Assembly (NCBI GenBank): GCA_029266455.1
Contig: JAQSWV010000016.1
Coordinates: 1 to 46,090, forward strand
Origin: Nocardioidaceae bacterium
GTDB lineage: Bacteria; Actinomycetota; Actinomycetes; Propionibacteriales; Nocardioidaceae
Reading direction: 5' to 3'
Length of the DNA: 46,090 nt
Positions 42,106 to 46,090 of this stretch are shown piece by piece; position 1 is the stretch's first letter, and the number at the start of each line of letters is the position of its first letter. Under the pieces are notes generated by a model, which worked only from the letters and a program-made list of their open reading frames with translations, was not told the DNA's origin and did no database searches. Made by a program: the position numbers and the translations under genes.

Positions 42106-43209
42106 ATGGAAATCGAGATCGGGCGAGCCAAGCGGGGGCGCCGCGCGTACTCGTTCGACGACATCGCCATCGTCCCGAGCCGGCGCACCCGTGACCCCGA
42201 GGAGGTCTCGGTCGCCTGGCAGATCGACGCGTACCGCTTCGAGATCCCGGTCATCGCCGCACCCATGGACTCGGTGATGTCGCCGGAGACCGCCATCGCG
42301 TTCGGCAAGCTCGGAGGTCTCGGTGTCCTCGACCTCGAGGGGCTGTGGACGCGCTACGACGACCCCGGCCCCATGCTCGAGGAGGTCTCGCGCCTGCGTG
42401 GCCACGAGGCGACCAGGCGGCTGCAGCAGATGTACGCCGAGCCGATCCGCCCCGAGCTCGTGCGCGACCGGCTGCAGCAGATGCGCGATGCCGGCGTCAC
42501 CGTTGCCGGAGCGCTCTCGCCGCAGCGGACCAAGCAGTTCGCGGAGGTGGTGGTCGAGGCGGGGGTCGACCTGTTCTTCATCCGCGGCACCACGGTCTCG
42601 GCCGAGCACGTGTCGAGCAACGCCGAGCCCCTCAACCTCAAGGAGTTCATCTACGAGCTCGACGTGCCGGTCATCGTCGGCGGGTGCGCCACGTCGCAGG
42701 CTGCTCTGCACCTGATGCGCACCGGAGCCGCAGGGGTGCTGGTCGGCTTCGGGGGTGGGGCCGCGCACACGACCCGCTCGGTGCTGGGGGTGGCGGTCCC
42801 GATGGCGACGGCCATCGCCGACGTCGCCGCGGCCCGGCGTGACTACCTCGACGAGTCGGGTGGCCGCTACGTGCACGTGATCGCCGACGGGTCGGTCGGA
42901 CACAGCGGCGACGTCGCCAAGGCGGTGGCGTGCGGTGCCGACGCCCTCATGGTGGGCTCACCCTTCGCGCGGGCCGAGGAGGCGCCCGGCCGCGGCTTCC
43001 ACTGGGGCGCCGAGGCCTGGCACGCAGACCTGCCTCGCGGCGAGCGGGTCGAGATCGGCACCGTCGGGACGCTGGAGCAGGTCCTGTTCGGTCCGTCCCG
43101 CGTCGCCGACGGCACCATGAACCTCATCGGCGCGCTGAGACGCGCCATGGCGACCACCGGCTACACCGAGCTCAAGGAGTTCCAGCGGGTCGAGGTCATC
43201 GTGCAGTGA
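42106..43209 (+). CDS. guaB3: GuaB3-type IMPDH-family protein, catalytic Cys absent
   Basis: A 367-residue TIM-barrel relative of IMP dehydrogenase, without CBS domains. It corresponds to mycobacterial GuaB3, encoded next to the true IMPDH. Family motifs include AYSFDDIAIVPSRRT, IAAPMDSVMS and VAVPMATAIADVAAARRDYL. At the position of the IMPDH catalytic loop (GPGSICTTR) it reads GGGAAHTTR, with His221 in place of the nucleophilic Cys. It therefore probably does not run the normal IMPDH reaction. The function of actinobacterial GuaB3 is, to my knowledge, unsettled. ATG begins after a TANNNT box. Confidence 0.9.
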   Translation: MEIEIGRAKRGRRAYSFDDIAIVPSRRTRDPEEVSVAWQIDAYRFEIPVIAAPMDSVMSPETAIAFGKLGGLGVLDLEGLWTRYDDPGPMLEEVSRLRGHEATRRLQQMYAEPIRPELVRDRLQQMRDAGVTVAGALSPQRTKQFAEVVVEAGVDLFFIRGTTVSAEHVSSNAEPLNLKEFIYELDVPVIVGGCATSQAALHLMRTGAAGVLVGFGGGAAHTTRSVLGVAVPMATAIADVAAARRDYLDESGGRYVHVIADGSVGHSGDVAKAVACGADALMVGSPFARAEEAPGRGFHWGAEAWHADLPRGERVEIGTVGTLEQVLFGPSRVADGTMNLIGALRRAMATTGYTELKEFQRVEVIVQ

Positions 43210-43255
43210 CGGCTGGTCGGGCCTGCGGCTGAGCCGGCTGGATGGCCGGCCCGGA

Positions 43256-43261
43256 TAGTCT
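43256..43261 (+). promoter_or_regulatory. -10 box for a probable leaderless guaA mRNA
   Basis: TAGTCT (43256-43261) fits TANNNT and is followed by 6 nt and the GTG at 43268. No Shine-Dalgarno is present. Confidence 0.45.
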
Positions 43262-43267
43262 GCACAG

Positions 43268-44848
43268 GTGAGTGTGGATCTCCCCGACCACGACCTCGTG
43301 CTGGTCGTCGACTTCGGCGCCCAGTACGCGCAGCTGATCGCCCGCCGGGTGCGTGAGGCCCGGGTCTACTCCGAGATCGTGCCCCATCAGGTGGCTGTCG
43401 AGCAGATGCGGCTGCGACGGCCGAAGGCGGTCATCCTGTCCGGCGGACCGCAGTCGGTGTACGAGCCGGGGGCGCCGCAGGTGGACGCGGAGCTCTTCAC
43501 GCAGGACGTGCCGGTGTTCGGCATCTGCTACGGGTTCCAGGCGATGGCCATGGCGCTGGGGGGAGACGTGGCGCGTACGGGTCTGTCGGAGTTCGGGCGC
43601 ACCCTCGTCGACGTGCAGGGCGGCGGCGGCCGGTTGCTGGCGGACCTGCCCGAACAGCACCGGGTGTGGATGAGCCACGGCGACTCGGTCGCCCAGTCGC
43701 CGCCAGGGTTCACCACGCTGGCCGGCACCAAGGACACCGCGGTGGCCGCCTTCGAGGACCTCGACCGGGGTTTCGCCGGGGTCCAGTGGCACCCGGAGGT
43801 GCTGCACACCGAGCACGGGCAGCGGGTGCTGGAGCACTTCCTGCTCGAGGTGGCCGGCTGCCGGCCCACCTGGACGATGGTCAACATCGTCGACGAGCAG
43901 GTCGAGCGCATCCGGGCCCAGGTCGGCGACAAGCGGGCCATCTGCGGACTGTCCGGCGGCGTCGACTCTGCGGTGGCGGCAGCGCTCGTCCAGCGCGCGA
44001 TCGGCGACCAGCTGACCTGTGTGTTCGTCGACCATGGGTTGCTGCGCAAGGGCGAGGCCGAGCAGGTGGAGCGTGACTTCGTCGCCGCCACCGGCGTGGA
44101 CCTGAAGGTGGTAGAGGCCGCCGAGCGGTTCCTGACGGCGCTGTCAGGTGTCACCGAGCCCGAGGAGAAGCGCAAGATCATCGGGCGTGAGTTCATCCGC
44201 GTCTTCGAGACCGCAGAGCTCGAGGTGGTGGCCGCCGCCGGCGCCCAGGGAGAGGCGGTCGAGTTCCTGGTGCAGGGCACCCTGTATCCGGACGTCGTCG
44301 AGTCCGGCGGTGGCGAGGGTGCGGCCACCATCAAGAGCCATCACAACGTCGGCGGTCTGCCCGATGACGTGCAGTTCACCTTGGTGGAACCGCTGCGCGC
44401 GCTGTTCAAGGACGAGGTCAGGCGGGTCGGTGAGGAGCTCGGCCTGCCCGCCGACATCGTGTGGCGCCAGCCGTTCCCCGGTCCCGGTCTCGGCATCCGG
44501 GTGATCGGTGCGGTCGACGCGGAGCGGCTGGCGGTGCTGCGTGAGGCCGACGCGATCGCTCGCTCAGAGCTCACTCGGGCGGGGCTCGACCGTGAGGTCT
44601 GGCAGATGCCGGTGGTGCTGCTGGCGGACGTCCACTCGGTCGGCGTTCAGGGCGACGGCCGTACGTACGGCTACCCGGTGGTGCTGCGCCCGGTGACCAG
44701 CGAGGACGCCATGACCGCCGACTGGGCCCGGCTGCCGTACGACCTGCTCGAGCGCATCTCCACCCGGATCACCAACGAGGTCCGGCAGATCAACCGGGTG
44801 GTCGTCGATGTCACCAGCAAGCCGCCCGGAACCATCGAGTGGGAGTAG
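43268..44848 (+). CDS. guaA: GMP synthase (glutamine-hydrolysing)
   Basis: Aminates XMP to GMP. The 526-residue product has a class I glutaminase domain (about 10-200) with nucleophile Cys87 in GICYGF and His175/Glu177 in QWHPEV. An ATP pyrophosphatase domain follows, with the P-loop [13 protein letters not shown], and then the dimerisation domain with [15 protein letters not shown], ending KPPGTIEWE. All catalytic residues are present. It completes the guaB-guaB3-guaA set, each gene with its own -10 box. Confidence 0.97.
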   Translation: MSVDLPDHDLVLVVDFGAQYAQLIARRVREARVYSEIVPHQVAVEQMRLRRPKAVILSGGPQSVYEPGAPQVDAELFTQDVPVFGICYGFQAMAMALGGDVARTGLSEFGRTLVDVQGGGGRLLADLPEQHRVWMSHGDSVAQSPPGFTTLAGTKDTAVAAFEDLDRGFAGVQWHPEVLHTEHGQRVLEHFLLEVAGCRPTWTMVNIVDEQVERIRAQVGDKRAICGLSGGVDSAVAAALVQRAIGDQLTCVFVDHGLLRKGEAEQVERDFVAATGVDLKVVEAAERFLTALSGVTEPEEKRKIIGREFIRVFETAELEVVAAAGAQGEAVEFLVQGTLYPDVVESGGGEGAATIKSHHNVGGLPDDVQFTLVEPLRALFKDEVRRVGEELGLPADIVWRQPFPGPGLGIRVIGAVDAERLAVLREADAIARSELTRAGLDREVWQMPVVLLADVHSVGVQGDGRTYGYPVVLRPVTSEDAMTADWARLPYDLLERISTRITNEVRQINRVVVDVTSKPPGTIEWE

Positions 44849-44913
44849 GCCACCGGACCCGCACGTTGGGACCCGTGCTCCGGGCATTGACTCGATCGCC
44901 CTCACGCCGGTGT

Positions 44914-44980
44914 TAAGGTCCGTCAACGTCACTACAAGCGCTGCGCGGGCCAGCTCCCCCGCTAAGGGGGATGGACCTCC
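44914..44980 (+). promoter_or_regulatory. Leader of the MFS gene with SD-overlapping hairpin
   Basis: TCCCCC (44955-44960), GCTAA loop, GGGGGA (44966-44971) form a hairpin whose 3' arm is the best Shine-Dalgarno for the GTG at 44981. A longer-range pairing of AGGTCC (44916-44921) with GGACCT (44973-44978) is also possible. TAAGGT (44914-44919) may be a -10; TTGACT at 44887-44892 is 21 nt upstream of it, too far for a good -35. Translational control is inferred only. Confidence 0.35.
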
Positions 44981-46090
44981 GTGACTGCCGACAGTTCATC
45001 CCGGGGGATCCTGTCGGACCCCACGCCCAAGACGAGCTGGCTGCCGCTGGTGGCGCTGGCCCTCGCCCAGTTCGTGATGGTGCTGGACCAGTCTGCGATG
45101 AATGTCTCGATCAGCACGCTGGTGGACGACTTCGACACGACGGTGACCACGATCCAGGCCGTGATCACCCTCTACTGCCTTGTGATGGCGATGTTCATGC
45201 TCACCGGCGGCAAGATCGGCGACATCATCGGCCGTCGACGGGCGTTTGTCGTCGGCCTGGTCATCTACGCCTGTGGTTCGGCGATGACGGCGGTGGCGCC
45301 GACGGTGTTCGTGTTGACGCTGGGTTGGTCGATCTTGGAAGGGCTCGGTGCTGCATTGGTCTTGCCGGCGATGGTGGCGCTGATCGCGGGGAACTTTGAG
45401 GGCGCTTCGCGGAAGGTGGCGTATGCCGTGATCGGCGGGGTCGCCGGTGCCGGGATCGCGGTGGGGCCGATTCTGGGCGGCTGGGCGACCACGGAGTACT
45501 CGTGGCGGGTGATCTTCGTCGGCGAGGTGCTGCTGGTGGCGCTGATCCTGGTGATGACCCCGAAGGTGGCCGACGCCGTGCGAACTGGCTTGGCACCGAA
45601 GCTGGACACTGTCGGCACGGTGCTGTCCGCGTCGGGTCTGGGCCTGCTGGTCCTGGGGGTTCTGCAGTCGAGCGCCTGGGGCTGGATCAAGCCCAAGGAG
45701 GACTCCCCGTTGACGCCCTTCGGCTTCTCGCTCACGCTCTTCGTTGTTGGTGCCGGCTTGCTGCTGTTGTGGGCGTTTACGCAGTGGCTGGGTCGGCGGG
45801 AGCGCAGCGGACGAGACCCGCTGGTGCACCTGGTGCTCCTGGATGTCGCCCCGCTTCGCTCCGGCCTGATCGGGTTGTTCAGCCAGAACCTGATCCTGAT
45901 GGGCATCTTTTTCACGATCCCGCTGTACCTACAGCTGGTCATCGGTCTCGACGCCTTGGAGACCGGCATTCAGATGCTGCCGGTGTCCATCACCATGTTC
46001 ATCGCGTCCGCGGCCGGCTCGCGACTGTCGGCCCGCTTTTCGATCCGGTCCATCGTGCGGGTTGGCCTGGCGACCGCGGCGGTCGCGGCC
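44981..46090 (+). CDS. MFS drug exporter, DHA2 family (partial, runs off the window)
   Basis: The first 370 residues of a membrane exporter in the EmrB/QacA (14-segment) group. GTG at 44981 starts a frame that stays open to the last base. The first segment is PLVALALAQFVMVLDQSAMN with the family's acidic residue; motif A is GGKIGDIIGRRRAF; the GxxxGPxxGG motif C appears as GAGIAVGPILGGWATTEYSW. At least nine membrane segments are visible. Substrates are unknown. Parts of the gene after about 45240 use more T/G-rich codons than the flanking genes, which hints at a different history. Confidence 0.88.
   Translation, partial: MTADSSSRGILSDPTPKTSWLPLVALALAQFVMVLDQSAMNVSISTLVDDFDTTVTTIQAVITLYCLVMAMFMLTGGKIGDIIGRRRAFVVGLVIYACGSAMTAVAPTVFVLTLGWSILEGLGAALVLPAMVALIAGNFEGASRKVAYAVIGGVAGAGIAVGPILGGWATTEYSWRVIFVGEVLLVALILVMTPKVADAVRTGLAPKLDTVGTVLSASGLGLLVLGVLQSSAWGWIKPKEDSPLTPFGFSLTLFVVGAGLLLLWAFTQWLGRRERSGRDPLVHLVLLDVAPLRSGLIGLFSQNLILMGIFFTIPLYLQLVIGLDALETGIQMLPVSITMFIASAAGSRLSARFSIRSIVRVGLATAAVAA

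Noticed and set aside
44855-44883. Possible terminator after guaA
   Set aside because: Only a 4-bp GCAC/GTGC stem with mismatches and no U-tract; not strong enough to annotate.
44971-45399. 142-codon frame starting at an ATG with a good GGGGG upstream
   Set aside because: Its product is Asp/Gly/Arg-rich and has no membrane segments, while the overlapping frame from GTG 44981 is a clear MFS transporter.

Overview
The window is 46,090 bp of high-GC DNA (GTG starts, NTGA overlaps, TANNNT -10 boxes) and looks like the core chromosome of an actinobacterium. Gene order (infA-rpmJ-rpsM-rpsK-rpsD-rpoA-rplQ-truA ... rplM-rpsI-glmM-coaA-glmS-acpS-nnr-alr ... tsaE-tsaB-rimI ... groES-groEL ... guaB-guaB3-guaA) and protein style suggest Propionibacteriales, probably Nocardioidaceae. 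That placement is inference, not a database result.

Region by region. 1-4.7 kb is the end of the alpha ribosomal-protein operon, with truA apparently starting at a CTG codon. 4.7-9.1 kb interrupts the usual truA-rplM order with an rRNA-methyltransferase-like gene, an ABC-F ATPase and a convergent gltA-HAD pair; a palindromic repeat fills the gap between the ABC-F and HAD genes. 9.1-11.6 kb is rplM-rpsI-glmM behind a clear sigma-70 promoter. coaA is then divergent from glmS. 12.7-20.2 kb is a run of seven genes, each overlapping the next by 4 nt: glmS, acpS, nnr, alr, an alpha/beta hydrolase, a family-4 uracil-DNA glycosylase and a GNAT-TsaE fusion. tsaB and rimI follow; rimI carries an in-frame 15-bp tandem repeat.

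21.6-28.0 kb is an accessory block where tsaD would be expected: a SAM methyltransferase, a GNAT, a 45-codon gene, a divergent SARP/AfsR-type regulator, an acyltransferase and a DinB/DUF664 gene remnant. 28.0-31.4 kb holds a THUMP-like methyltransferase divergent from groES-groEL, with two CIRCE operators around a sigma-70 promoter.

31.5-40.2 kb, on the minus strand, has a TerC-family transporter under a recognisable yybP-ykoY (Mn2+) riboswitch, and a glycolate operon: malate synthase, glcD, glcE, glcF and a LctP-type permease. These would import glycolate or lactate, oxidise glycolate to glyoxylate and condense it with acetyl-CoA to malate. An IclR-like palindrome lies at the operon start. 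40.4-44.8 kb has guaB, guaB3 and guaA for GMP synthesis, each with its own apparent leaderless promoter. The window ends inside a DHA2-family MFS exporter gene.

No tRNA, rRNA, CRISPR array, insertion sequence or prophage was seen. The best candidates for undescribed biology are the three-copy palindromic repeat, the accessory block replacing tsaD with its micro-ORF and SARP regulator, the GNAT-TsaE fusion, and the Cys-less GuaB3.
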